64,000 bases of DNA, from contig QVOM02000049.1 in NCBI GenBank assembly GCA_003586115.2, positions 20,877,881-20,941,880 of the forward strand, given 5' to 3'. The translations under genes were made by a program, and so were the position numbers. Below, one piece after another: positions 45,586-55,990 of this stretch (position 1 is its first letter; every line of letters starts with the position of its first letter). Source of the stretch: Salvator merianae. Its lineage: Eukaryota > Chordata > Lepidosauria > Squamata > Teiidae. A model generated the notes under the pieces. The model worked only from the letters and a program-made list of their open reading frames with translations. It searched no databases and was not told the origin of the DNA.

Positions 45586-45946
45586 TAGGAGGATGTGCAA
45601 AGTTCGGTTCTTGTTCAAAAATTCATTCAAACAGTTTGTGTTTGCAAATGTTTGCATCAAAGCAAATATATAGTTATTTGAATATGTGGAACTTTGATTG
45701 AACTGAACCACTCTCCTGCTCACAAATATGAACAATTTGATCAAACAGCTTGTGTTCTCTGTGTTTTTGCCCTTGAAAAGGCCTTTATTCAATAGGAAAG
45801 AATTGTTATTTTATGTTTTCAAACAAGTTTGGAGTTGAACGCGAAAACCTTTTTGTTCAGTTAACCAGTTCACTGTTGAGCCGAACAAACGGGCGTTCAG
45901 TTCGATGGTGAACCGTACATGTGATTTTCATTTGTGTACATCTCTA
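45586..45946. mobile_element. hAT-like MITE (TAGRGATGTGCAC family), 361 bp
   Basis: Left end TAGGAGGATGTGCAAAG; reverse-complemented right end TAGAGATGTACACAAATG. Flanks CTTCTGAT and GTTCTGAT match at 7 of 8 positions. Interior words CAGTTATTTGAATAT-like, GCCCTTGAAAAGGCC and GAACAAACGGGCGTTCAGTT are shared with 59177-59519. The 100-codon minus-strand frame is chance. Confidence 0.75.
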
Positions 45947-46424
45947 GTTCTGATTCCAGATGCCGAAACCACAATTTCTACATTGCTTTAAAATGGAAGA
46001 CACTGTGGTTTCTGGTTCATCTGGCCCTCCTAATGCAAGAGACCAAACTCTTTGGCAAAGAATTTAGCTACAAGTATTTCTTAAGAATGCTTGATCTTTT
46101 CTTTCTGACAAATGGCCTGTGTGCATTCATGGCACAACTTTGCATGCCTGGCTGATGATTATTATTTTTAAGAAGGAGAAGATGCAGCTTCTCTTGCATT
46201 TCTTTACTAATTCCTGGGTTTAGGTTATCTGTTTTTTGTTTTTTTTCCACATTCCACAAGCAAGCATTTTGCTCTTCAGCAATTTTCCCAGCCTGTGGCA
46301 AAATGACATCTGGCCAGAAGGAAGGTAAATTTTGTCAGCAGACAGCAGCAAAGAAATAATCCTGACACTTTCAAATCTCTCTCAGTACTTTTCCAGATCT
46401 GTTGTTAACGCTTGCTTCTGCAAC

Positions 46425-46601
46425 GGCTCATAGCTTTAAGTGCAGGTGTTCGCATGTTGCTGGAAGAGAAGATCACTGGCCATGAAAACACACCCCTCTG
46501 GGCAGATCTTACAGCAGCCTGTTGTGGCAAAATTCAGACCCTGTGGTCAGTGACCTCCCCTTCCAGTGACATGCAAACTCCTGCGCTTAAAGCAATGAAC
46601 C
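46425..46601. mobile_element. Palindromic MITE (GCTTTAAGYGCAGGTGTTYGC family), copy 3
   Basis: Left arm GGCTCATAGCTTTAAGTGC then AGGTGTTCGCATG; reverse complement of right arm GGTTCATTGCTTTAAGCGC then AGGAGTTTGCATG. The centre shares CTGGCCATGAAAACACACC with the copy at 20357. Confidence 0.68.
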
Positions 46602-47877
46602 ATCGCTGGGCTCTTAGCCTCCCTGCCAGTGCTGCTGCATTATGTGTCCAGCCCAGCAAATGAGGCTGGGGCAGCCCTCCTGAAAAGTAAGTGCCAAATA
46701 AACAACATGGGAAACTTTTTCAAAAAAAGCTACAATACTTTAGAAAAAATGCTCATTGAAAATCCAGCTCTGGAGATCCTTACATGTTTAAATAATGAAG
46801 CAGTTAGAAACTCTGACAGTTGCACAAAGTGCCTGTGTTGAGTCCAGACACTGTTGTTGAAGGTTAGAAAATGAAAAATTGGGGTGGGCGGTGGGAAAGA
46901 AGATTTTTGTCTTGTTCTCTGAGGAACTAATAACATTTCTGTGAACAAACAGAGTTTTTAAAACCAAGAGTTATAAATAAGACTATTGCTGGTGCTCAAA
47001 TGAAATGCTGATTATACTTTAGGGTAGTAGGTTTTATTTGTTAAAAATCTCATTTAAAGCCTGTCTCTGAATTCAACCCTGCAGAGGACACCTGGTGGAA
47101 ATGTATTCTATTAGGAGGTGAATCCTCTGGGAATTGAATTCAAAAATATTTGTGTTTTTTGCCAAGTTTGTTTGTTTATTTATTTTAGAGTGAATCAATC
47201 AGACTTTTCGCAATACACATCTTTGCAATATTCAGCCTCAGAAGCCATGATTAAATTAAAACTCCAGCAATATTAATTTCATCAGTTCTAGCCATCATGG
47301 CCTGTGGGAACTTAGTGGGGAGAGTCAGCATGTGGAGGAAGAATGACTTTGTGCTATTTCCTATGACTTTGTAAAGAAGTATGAAATTTCTCTTTCAAAT
47401 CGGTACGTTTAATGAAATTCCGTATTGCACAAACCCCCTTTCTACTGCAAGCGTTTTAGTACTGCATCTTGTTGCCTGTTGTATGAGTGCTTAAAAGCTA
47501 AGGGAATCTTGTTGTTAAATCTCTTGTACAATACACTGCCAGTTAAAAATACCAAAACCTATTGAAATCCAATTTGTAGGTGTTGCAGAAAACAATGAAA
47601 GGACAAACCTGCCTTGTCACCGCACTTGCCATAATCCCATGGGTTCATTTCAGTGTGCAGACACAGAGCTAGAGTTACAGTTCTTACTTTGTGATGTATT
47701 CACCATGAATAACAGGAGAATAATACTTTTCTTGGAAAACCAAGATCTAGATTCCTCTGGATTTCTTTTCAGGTACATCATTGAACTAGAAATTAAGTTA
47801 ATTTCTTTGGATGACTTCCCGAGTAGCGAAGTTGATTCCACACTGGTCGAAATACTGGACCATAAACCATACTAGGA
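46602..47877. other. No gene or repeat recognised
   Basis: AT-rich; frames such as 47639-47875 have no recognisable domain. No repeat ends. Confidence 0.35.
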
Positions 47878-48310
47878 GGACCTGTTTGCATTTTCCTCCT
47901 TAGAACGGTAGAATTCTACCATTCTAAGGTGAAACAGATCCTGCGATGCAGCAGCCATCCACACTGTGAGGGCTGGGACAGCTGAGAACTGGGTTTCTAG
48001 CGTTTGTAATCCAAATGCTGACCTGCCAGCCATGACAGTGACTTTGGAAACATCCAGCCACTGCTGTGGTGACCAGGGACATGGCACACAAATGGGCAGC
48101 CACAGCCATGCCATAGCTTGCAGCATTCACACCCAGAAGCAGTTGTGAACGCTGCTCCCGATACAACTGTGGACAACAATTTTGTTGTCCACAGCTGGTA
48201 GCATTCTGGAGCATCAGCAGACACTCCCAAATGCTAAGCCTCCACAGAATGTGGATGCACTGTACTAGCAAGTGTCTGGACACCCACTAGCACTAAAGTG
48301 CCAACATGTC
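47878..48310. mobile_element. GGGCCTTTTTGCACTT-type MITE, ~433 bp
   Basis: Left end GGACCTGTTTGCATTTTCC with a hairpin immediately inside (TAGAACGGTAGAATTCTACC ATTCTA). Right end CACTAAAGTGCCAACATGTC, decayed. The interior aligns in order with 35858-36244: CATCCACACTGTGAGGGCTGG, CCAGCCATGACAGTGAC, GTGTCTGGACACCC. Mirror-image frames here are not genes. Confidence 0.7.
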
Positions 48311-48399
48311 TTCTTTCTCCCTTCTTGCTAGTGTGGTCTAAGGAAGGCACCAGGTGGGAGATCCCAGATGGGGAGGCCCAGGCTCATTGTACAGAGTTA

Positions 48400-49830
48400 G
48401 GATGGAGCATATGTGATGTGTAGAAAACACAGAGGAGTGCAACACAGGATCCAGGATGTCTTCCACAATGCCCATTATGTTTACTGTTATGCACATCAGT
48501 TGAGCCTTATCATGCAAAAAGCTGCATCCCGTGTAAGGGATGTAAGGGTTGTATTTCTGGATCTTTCTGCATTCCCAGGGTTCTTTTCCTCAGTGCAGAA
48601 AGGTCAGAAATTCTTGATAAAGTAGTCAGGAGGGGAGACTCCCAGGAGCAGTATTAACAAGTTGAAACTTCCACATACCCGCAGTGGGCTTGGTATTTGA
48701 GAAAAGACAAGCACTCATTGAATGTTTTGAGGCCATCAGGGACTGGGAGTTGATCAAATCATGCTCTCTGATTGCAGAGGACTTACTGCAATAATGGAAG
48801 ATAAAGTGTTTCTGTATTGGCTCTCATTCTTCAACAAAAGAAAGATGTTGGAAGATTTTCTAGGCATTTGTTGCCTCTGGCCTGCCGTTCCCCAAAGTAT
48901 AAGGGAGGAAGAAGAAGACCTGGCTGGCTGCTGCACCGGAGCATTCCCCAATGCTCTGTGTAATTTTATAATGTACAGTTTTGTATTATATGTAATTTCA
49001 AAATGTATTATTTTGCACTGTATATAATTTAATAGTGTATTATTTTATATTGTATTTTTCCTGTTGTTGCATACTGCCTTGAGCAATTTTTGGGGAAAGG
49101 CAGTCTACAAATAAAAATGGGCAATGGAAAATAATGCCACATGTTGAATTCCTCTACATTCAGTTTCAGAGAACACAATTAGCTCCTGTCTGCAGCAAGT
49201 ATAGGCATTATAGACTTTGTGAACGCCACCACAACTATTAGAGGATCAATTGGGAATTTGTTTGTTGAGTTACCACCTGTGACTACTGAGCCAGGAGAAA
49301 TCTTGGACCAACAGGCACCAGAAATTTGTGACCTCATAAGTACAGATACACAGAAAAGATCTGCATTCAGCAGGCATTTGTCAAGTGCCAGACTGCTGGA
49401 TCCAAGTCTCCATGCTACACACAACCAGAGCTTCCTTGAAGAAATACTTGATGAAATAGACTAAACTCTAGACCCATGATGAAAGGCAGGCTGAGAACAG
49501 AGCTTATACCTTTGTACAAAAGACAAGAATTGTACACTGCCAAAGGTACTATGAAAATCCTTCATGTGCTCATGGAGAGTTTTATGCACAAGTTCTTTAC
49601 ACAGCTGGTGATGCTGTTGAGAGTTTTCATTTCTATACCACAGACTACAGCAAAATCAGAATGGAGTTTTCCAGCTATGAAGAGAGTGAAGTCTTTTTTG
49701 AGGTACACGATGGGTGAAGAGCATCTCAGTGTGTTATCTATGTTCTCTGTGAAACATCAAGTGATAAAAAAATGCACAATTCAATTCAAAGTTGTAGAGC
49801 TGTTTGCATCACAGAAGGAACATTGAGGGC
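48400..49830 (+). pseudogene. Broken hAT-superfamily transposase gene
   Basis: Three frames on the plus strand align with one hAT transposase. First, 48413-48625: KHRGVQHRIQDVF and YVYCYAHQLSLIMQKAASRV, the DDE-core region that precedes the conserved A(H)xLNL helix, as in DUF4371-type hAT proteins. Second, 49219-49464: the insertion/linker region ending SFLEEILDEID. Third, 49476-49826: KGRLRTELIPLYKRQELY, LLRVFISIP and SFPAMKRVKSFLRYTMGEEH, the C-terminal hAT dimerisation domain, with Trp in SEWSFPA where Arg is usual in SAERSF-type motifs. Stops and frameshifts lie between them, and a retroposon tail (48960-49125) is inserted in the middle. The N-terminal zinc-finger region was not found. 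Dead copy; termini not identified. Confidence 0.82.
48960..49125 (+). mobile_element. Retroposon 3' tail inserted in the hAT transposase remnant
   Basis: AT-rich repeats of a TTTAATAGTGTATTATTTTA-like unit, then TGCCTTGAGCAATTTTTGGG and GCAGTCTACAAATAAAAA, the reptile tail that reads RGCCNNNAGC ... GGYRGTATAWAAATAAA. It interrupts the transposase between its first and second blocks. Confidence 0.55.
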
Positions 49831-50599
49831 TCCCACCCCATAGTTCTGTTGCTCTGTAGCTCTTTGAATTAGCTACATGTTTCAGGGCAAGTCTCCAGCC
49901 CTCCTGCTGCTCAGTGTAAGAAGAAATGACTTCCCTTGTCATCAAAGTCTACCTGTAGGATGGCTTCTGCCTTGGTATTCAGACCCCCATTTGATGGGAC
50001 ATCATTCTTGTCTGGTTTCCGCTACATGAGTCAAGGCAAGTCTTGCTCCCATGGGAACCAAAACATCATGTGACCTATCTCCGCCTCCCTCCTCCATTTG
50101 AATGTCATCTCCTCTACATCATCTCCTCCTTCTTCATGATCAGTCCATATAGTGAGAGACCTATCTGTGTGTCTTCTTCCCCTGTTTAGAATAGGGCAGA
50201 GACTCAGCGTTTTCTTACGTTCCTGTGTGCCTTTTCCCTGGCCCCAAAGAGGGCAAAGACTTATTGTTTTCTTAAGTTCCTGGCTGCCTTTTTCCCTGCA
50301 ACAGAAGAGGGCTAGAAGTTGGGGTTGCCCTCAAGGGTTCCTAGTTCTTTCATGGTGTTCAGCTCTGTCTCAGTGGCATGCCCCCTTGACAAATTTTTGA
50401 GTCTTCATCTTTTGAGTCAACTTAAAAGCTGGAAAGTTCTTTATCTTGTTTTCATATATATATTTTTTAAAGTGCCTTTTTACCCTGTCCTGAAGAAAGA
50501 CAAAGACATTTTGTTAAGTTTCTGTGGATTGTGTTCTCCCCTGCCCCATTAGGTGGCTTTTTTCCCTGCCTCGAATAGGGGCAAACATTGTGTTAAGAT

Positions 50600-50910
50600 C
50601 ACTTCCCAGGTTTCAGACCAAGAACACGGGCAGAGACAGCTTAGCCATTCTAGCAAGCCTTTATTGATAAAATATCACAAGGAGTACAGCTCTGGCTGCT
50701 GTATAAATTTAACAACCTTTCCGGCCCTACAGGAAATCCCAGGTTCAGACCTTTAGCTCTCATTACACCCTGGTAGTTCCCAGCACAGTGTTATCAGCAG
50801 AGATGGAATTCAACAACAATATAGGGGAAAGGTAGCATCTGTAATGAAAGCTACAAGAGAGGGCTGTGTATGAGAGACTGATAAAGATGGTGGCACAGTG
50901 GACAAGCTGA
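50600..50910 (-). other. Segment interrupting array A; possible solo LTR
   Basis: Unrelated to the flanking units. On the minus strand it has a TATA-like AAATTTATACAG and, ~60 bp further, AATAAAGG, the spacing of an LTR promoter and polyadenylation signal. No matching LTR partner, clear TG/CA ends or target duplication was found. Confidence 0.25.
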
Positions 50911-51722
50911 TGCAACTTCCTGTGGGCTGCTTTTTTCCTTGCCTCAAATGGAGGCAAACATAGCATTTATTGTTCTGTTAAATTCCTGTGGGTTGCCTTT
51001 TCCAAGCCCCAAATGGGGGCACACACTTATTGTTCTCTTAAGTTTATGTGGCTTGCTTTTTCCCCCTGGTCCAAACTGGGAGTAAATACTGACTGTTCTG
51101 TTTTGCGACATTCATGCATCAAATCTGAAGCACTTTTCTGGACATCTTCTTTGATGTTTTGAGGCTCATGTATGGAGATGAACAAGGAGGTCCTGCCATC
51201 CAATGTTTACACTAAGTTAGGAGGCTCTTCAAGAGACCATACTTCTACTGAAGACAAACAAGCAACGTGGAACCCTTTTAAAATAAACACCAAGCCTGGA
51301 CACATCTGACATGATGGTCCCTATCAGGTCTTTCTCAAGGAAGTTCCTTTCCCACTCAGAGGAGGCTGTTCATGTTTCTCCACAAGGTACCTCACTAACT
51401 TCTGATCCGGAGCAGTCTCTTGGCATGTCTCACCACACGGCTCTGGCTAAAAGATTTAGCATTCTTTGACATTCCGATGTTCCTTTTGTCAATACCATGA
51501 CTGTAACCTCTGCACTTCCATCTTTTTCTGTTACCCAGTCTCAGCCATGACTGCTGGACTTCCTCAGCAGTTTTCTTGTTTTCTCTCTTTATGGTGGTTA
51601 ACTTTGGAATGCCAATAAGGTGTCTGGGAAATTGTAAGTTGTTTTGAGAACTGCGCCTGAGTAGATGAGATCATGGGAACTGGGGAAAACCAGGTGGTAA
51701 TGGAACTTCAGTATATGGCTTG

Positions 51723-51757
51723 ATCACTTCTTGGCCTTTTGTGTTCTGTTATCAATA
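51723..51757 (+). pseudogene. U2 snRNA-like 5' fragment
   Basis: ATCACTTCTTGGCCTTTTG matches the U2 snRNA 5' end (ATCGCTTCTCGGCCTTTTG) at 17 of 19 positions. It continues TGTTCTGTTATCAAT, similar to the later U2 segment TGTTCTTATCAGT if about 20 bases between them are deleted. Too short and broken to function; could still be coincidence. Confidence 0.4.
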
Positions 51758-52171
51758 AATGAAGTAGCATAGAGTAAATGCTGTCTCTCTACCTGGATTC
51801 TTCTGAATGGGGCATGGGTTGGTGATTCTGACATCTTTTTCTCCTGCCAAAAGAGGGCAGAGATTTGAGTTGCTGTGAGTGGTTTTTTCCTCAGCCCAGA
51901 AGAGGGCAAAGACATTTAGCTAATTTTCTGTGTGTCATTTTCTCCTGCTCACAAGAGAGCAAAGACTCAATGTTGTCCCCTGCCGAGAAGAGGAGAAAGT
52001 TTCAGTGCTTCCTGAAGTTCTTGTGTGCCACTTTTCCCCCTCACCTAGGATAGGATAAAGACTCTGCTGAAGTTCCTGTGTGCCTTTTCACCCTGCCATC
52101 AGGACTGCAGAGTCAGAAATCCCAACCTTTCCTCTCCTCTCACCCTCCACGCACGTCCCTGGCATGTGTAG

Positions 52172-52481
52172 TAGAGATGTGCATGAACTCTTTTTGTGTG
52201 TTTGGTTTGAATTGAGCCAAATAGGGGCTGGTTCCGTTCAAATTCAAACTTTTTTTTTTTCTTCTAACAACAGAACATTCAGTTCCATTCAAGCATCTTC
52301 AAAAACTTTCAAATTTTGATCAGCCAAGGGTGTGTTCATGAGGTTCGTTAGAACACGTTTGTTCAGTTTGAACTCAACCTCTGTTTTCAAACAGGCCGAG
52401 TGTTTGGTTTGAACTTGAACTTTTCAAATGGCCCTGATTGATTTGAACCAGTAAAACCTGAACTGGTTCAGCACTTCTTTA
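52172..52481. mobile_element. hAT-like MITE (TAGRGATGTGCAC family), perfect 8-bp duplication
   Basis: Left end TAGAGATGTGCATGAAC; reverse-complemented right end TAAAGAAGTGCTGAACC. ATGTGTAG flanks both sides exactly (52164-52171, 52482-52489). Interior is TTGAA/TTCAA-rich as in 15146-15452. It lies between arrays A and B. Confidence 0.8.
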
Positions 52482-52499
52482 ATGTGTAGTGCTGACAAG

Positions 52500-53720
52500 A
52501 AAGGGAAGGTGTCTTATCCCAGGCAATCTTAGCTACTGCTGTCCTCCTCCTGAATGCTTGAGGTCCCTGTTCTGTTTTTCCTTGCCCTCAGACAGCTCTT
52601 AGCTGTCCTTTTTAAGCATAGAGATCCTTGGGTGCTGCTTTCCTTTACCCAAAGGGCCGTTTGTTACTTCTGCCCTCCTTGTGAACTTCGATGCCCTTGG
52701 GTGCTCTTTCCCATTGGCATTAGAGGGCTTTTAGCTACTGCTGCCCTACTTGTTAAACCTAGTGCTCCATTGGAGCTGTTTCCCCTTGCCCTCCAAGGGT
52801 TCATAGCTATTTCTGCCCTCCTCCTGAACCCCTGAGTCCTTTGGTGCTCTTTCCCCTTGCCCTCAGAGGACTCTTAGCTACTGCCCTTCTTCTGAGCCTT
52901 TGATGTCCTTAGATGCTTCATCCCCTTACCCCAGGGCAGAGCAGCTACTGCTGACCTCCTTGTGAATCCTAGAGGTCTTTGGGTGCTGTTTCTTCTTGCT
53001 TTTAGACCACTGTCAGCTACTGCTGCCTTCTGTGTTAAGCCTAAAAGTCCTTGGGCACTGTGGGCATTTTCACACTTACCATGTTAGAACAGACTAATTA
53101 GTTTGTTCTAATGTGGTAATTGACCACACAGCACTAACACTGTCCGCACTGCATAGCCTGGTTACTTACCTGAAGCAGGTGACTACTGCAAGCTTGCCTG
53201 ATCCTGACCATGGCAGTATCTGGGAAGTGTCCGGCCACTGCCATGGCGACTGGCAGGGCCATGCCGCATGCAGGTGCATGCAAGCGTAATCAGCCAATCA
53301 TACAGGTGCGATCAGTTGATTGCACAGGCCCAGTCACTGCGAATTCACCTTACTAGTTGAGTGCAAATTCACCTTACTGGGAGGTGACTGTCACCTCCCG
53401 GTAAGGCTGTGGAGCACAAATTAGTGCTCCACAGCTAGTTGTGACTGGGAGCAACGATATGCTGCTTCCAGTCACAAGGGTCTCTGCCAAGTGCAGATAC
53501 ATTTGGCTAGCATGCATCCTTGATGCTTGCTAGCACAAAGTGTGAAAAGCCCTGTGTCTCCTTAACCCAGGGGCTACTCCTTCTGCTGTCCTTGTGAACC
53601 ATGGCTGTCCTTAGGTGCTGTTTCTCTTTGCCCCCCAGAGAGATCTGAGCTACTGCTGCCCTTCTTCTGGACCGTTGATGTTCTTGGGTTCTTAGTTACT
53701 GAAAGAAGATCCTGAAATTG
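52500..53720. repeat. Decayed minisatellite-like array B (~70 bp units), split by a MITE
   Basis: Units begin AGCTACTGCTGCCCTCCT, continue TGAACC and CCTTGGGTGCT, and close TTTCCCCTTGCCCTCAGAGG. Starts are at about 52529, 52599, 52663, 52732, 52806, 52876, 52943 and 53013, then again at 53575 and 53647 after the element at 53062-53552. The 93-codon frame at 52554-52835 is a translation of four units, not a gene. Confidence 0.75.
53062..53552. mobile_element. GGGCCTTTTTGCACTT-type MITE inserted in array B, TGT duplication
   Basis: Left end GGGCATTTTCACACTTACC; reverse-complemented right end GGGCTTTTCACACTTTG. TGT flanks both sides, a 3-bp target duplication. Shares the AACAGACTAATTAGT hairpin and GTGTCCGGCCACTGCCATGG with 25049-26058. 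An inner inverted pair TCACCTTACTGGGAGGTGAC / GTCACCTCCCGGTAAGG lies at 53370-53407. Confidence 0.78.
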
Positions 53721-53999
53721 CTTCCAGCTGTCTGGAGTCACCCTCAAAGAAGTCAGGGAAAATTTCATGAATTAAAAAGAGTCAGTTTTCCTATATTTAC
53801 ATTTCAGTTTCAGCTGTCTCTGCAGCAAGAAACACAAAGTGTAAAATGCTTGGTTTTAGAAATGATTATCAACATAGGAGGCACAACTGGAACCTGGTGA
53901 ATGGGTGAGAACCATTGGGACACAGTTATTCCTTTATGCACATTGTACAGGGAAAACAGGAAAAGACAGACTTGAAGAGGTGTTGCATTGTTTATGTTT

Positions 54000-54420
54000 A
54001 TTAAGATTGTTATACTGCCCTATCAGGGCCAAGAGCAAGAATAACAAAAGATAAGTAAACAAAATAAACATCCATTAAAATGAATATCATAAGATAAAAA
54101 TATAAACAGATACAGGACTGTGTCAGGAGAAAGATCAAGCAGAACCTCCACACACATGCAACAGCAAAGGCCAAATTATATAGCTTTTTTAATGACTTGT
54201 CAGGAAACATCTAAGCTTTGTGCCTGGTGTACCTCTGGAGGAATGTTGTTCCAAAGCCCATGTACCACTGGCATTATGCATAAAAGATAACCTATAAAGA
54301 TGCCTGAAGGTGCAGACTTTTCTGCAGAACTGATACAGCCAGCGATTGTAGGCCATAAGAGCAGCTTAATAACAGGGATGTGCTATCATTCCTCAAGCCA
54401 AAGTGTTCAGGGAGGCCTTG
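54000..54420 (-). mobile_element. Antisense LINE-like repeat, family not recognised
   Basis: TTTATTAAGATTGTTATACTGC then CCTATCAGGGCCAAGAGC opens like an antisense retroposon tail; ATGTTGTTCCAAAGCCC further in matches the motif seen in 18775-19190. Confidence 0.4.
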
Positions 54421-54469
54421 AGAGGCTTATGTAAGTGACCTTGTTCTCTCTCTAAAATGTTGAAGGGAT

Positions 54470-54806
54470 GCTTGTGACAACAGCAAGTATCTGAAGGGCT
54501 GTCACAGTGCAGAGGGATTAGCCCTATTCTCACTTACACAGGAAGGAAGAACTAGAAACAATGGGATGAAACTTCAAGGGAGTAGATACAGACTAAATAT
54601 TAGAAAAAACTTTCTGACAGTAAGGGCGATTAGTCAATGGAATAGGTTGCCATGGGAGGTGGTGAGCTCTCCTTTGCTGGAGGTCTTCAAGGAGAGGCTG
54701 GACAGACATCTGTCTGGGATGGTTTAGTGAATCCTGCATTGAGCAGGGGGTTGGACTCGATGACCCTGGAGGTCCCTTCCAACTTTAGGATTCTATGATT
54801 CTATGA
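54470..54806 (+). mobile_element. CR1 LINE 3' end with (ATTCTATG)n tail
   Basis: GAAGGGCTGTCACAGTGCAG opens the match. AAAACTTTCTGACAGTAAGG, GTTGCCATGGGAGGTGGTGA, TGGAGGTCTTCAAGGAGAGG, GGTTGGACTCGATGACCC and GGTCCCTTCCAAC follow in order, ending GATTCTATGATTCTATGA, the diagnostic CR1 8-bp terminal repeat. This is a different CR1 lineage from the copies ending TTATGTTCTTATG. Non-coding. Confidence 0.9.
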
Positions 54807-55305
54807 ACAGTAATTTGAAGCCTGGAAGACACAGAAAGAACTTAAGGTTGTAATGTCTGTGGTCCAACAGAGAATAACACAGCAGCCTTTTCCCACCTGC
54901 TGCCTTTCAGGTATTTTGAACTACATCTCCCAGCAACCCCACCTAGCTCAAGAATGCAGGTATACAGCATCACCAGTCTTTCTCTGCTCACTCCCAGTCT
55001 TTGGGAGGTGGAACAGAAGGAACTGGAGTTCAAGCCCATTAAGGTTTGTTGGTCTGTGGTTTTTCAGTATTCCTAGAAAGTCACCTTGCCTCTAGACAGC
55101 AAGAGGAAAAAGTGGGATCGCAACAGTGCCTGCAACCAAGTATTTTGACTGCATGGAATACCCAGAAGTATGTAATCAGCACCTCCCTGTGCATGGATGG
55201 TGCCTATGTTTGGCCCATTTTGGCCCTGCACATGCACGGTGGTCATTTCCAAGATGGCAGATCCTAGGACCAAGTGTCCAGACAAGTTAACTCCTCTCGC
55301 TATAT

Positions 55306-55461
55306 CAGTAAAACCCAGATTGGTAGTTGATTCTCCCACAACAGTGATATTGTGGAATTTCTCCCCAGTATCCCAGGACTATGTTGGGATTGCCACGTGT
55401 GGCAAGTCCAACATAGTATTGGGATAATTCTGGGTTTTATACCCTGTCTGGATGCAGCCTA
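55306..55461. mobile_element. Palindromic MITE-like element (GGCTGCATCCAGACA)
   Basis: The reverse complement of the right end reads AGGCTGCATCCAGACAGGG, like 34723. Inside, TGTTGGGATTGCCACGTGTG and its inverted copy form a strong hairpin, and TAAAACCCAGA is repeated inverted near both ends. The left terminus has been lost. Confidence 0.55.
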
Positions 55462-55829
55462 AGTTTCAGCACGTAACCAGCTTGCATGGAAGAAGTTATG
55501 TTAAAAGCAGTGTATGTGTTGCATGTGGGATCAAAGACATTCTCATTCTCGGTGCTGCCTCTTACAACTGCTATAGTTCACCCAGATGCTTGAACAGAAT
55601 ATCCTGATTGTAAACCAAAGTGCTCCATCTGCTGCAGGACACTCAAGTTGCTTTGGAGAGTCTGACTCTGGATTCCTTGAACCCAAGGCATAATTCCATG
55701 TTACAAAATTCAGTTGTGATGGATAAGATTCTGAATTTTTCCTTATCCACCCAACTTGCTTTGTATTGTTTTTAGAAAAAAGTCTTAACATTGAGTTTGC
55801 TTTGGATCCCACTTCTCATGAGGCCATGA

Positions 55830-55990
55830 GAAGAACATAAAAAGTACCCCACTGGGTTAGACCCAGGCTCATCTGATCAAGCAACCTGTTCTCACGGTAC
55901 CCAACCAGCTGCATAAGAAAGGATATGAGCCTACAACCTGCTTTGCTTGGTTGGTCCATGGAGGCAAACCATCTCTTTTTGCTATAAGCC
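55830..55990 (-). mobile_element. CR1-type LINE 3' end, antisense
   Basis: AAGAACATAAAAAGTACCCC, CTGGGTTAGACCCAGGCTCATC then CAACCTGTTCTCACGGTACC, the inverted CR1 terminal region. Confidence 0.72.

Larger units (their letters stand above)
50150..52110. repeat. Decayed minisatellite-like array A (~57-69 bp units)
   Basis: Units open with TTCCTGTGTGCCTTTTTCCC, continue TGCCCCAAAGAGGGCAAAGA and close near CTTATTGTTCTCTTAAG. Recognisable starts lie at about 50219, 50276, 50519, 50914, 50981, 51041, 51926, 52018 and 52072. Two non-repeat stretches interrupt (about 50600-50910 and 51105-51825). All units are degenerate. No repeated open frame persists across units, so I do not read it as protein-coding. 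Confidence 0.65.

Noticed and set aside
50150..53720. Repeats with regular spacing, considered as CRISPR or as a repetitive protein gene
   Set aside because: Units are degenerate end to end with no unique spacers, the setting is vertebrate, and the frame is not preserved between units.
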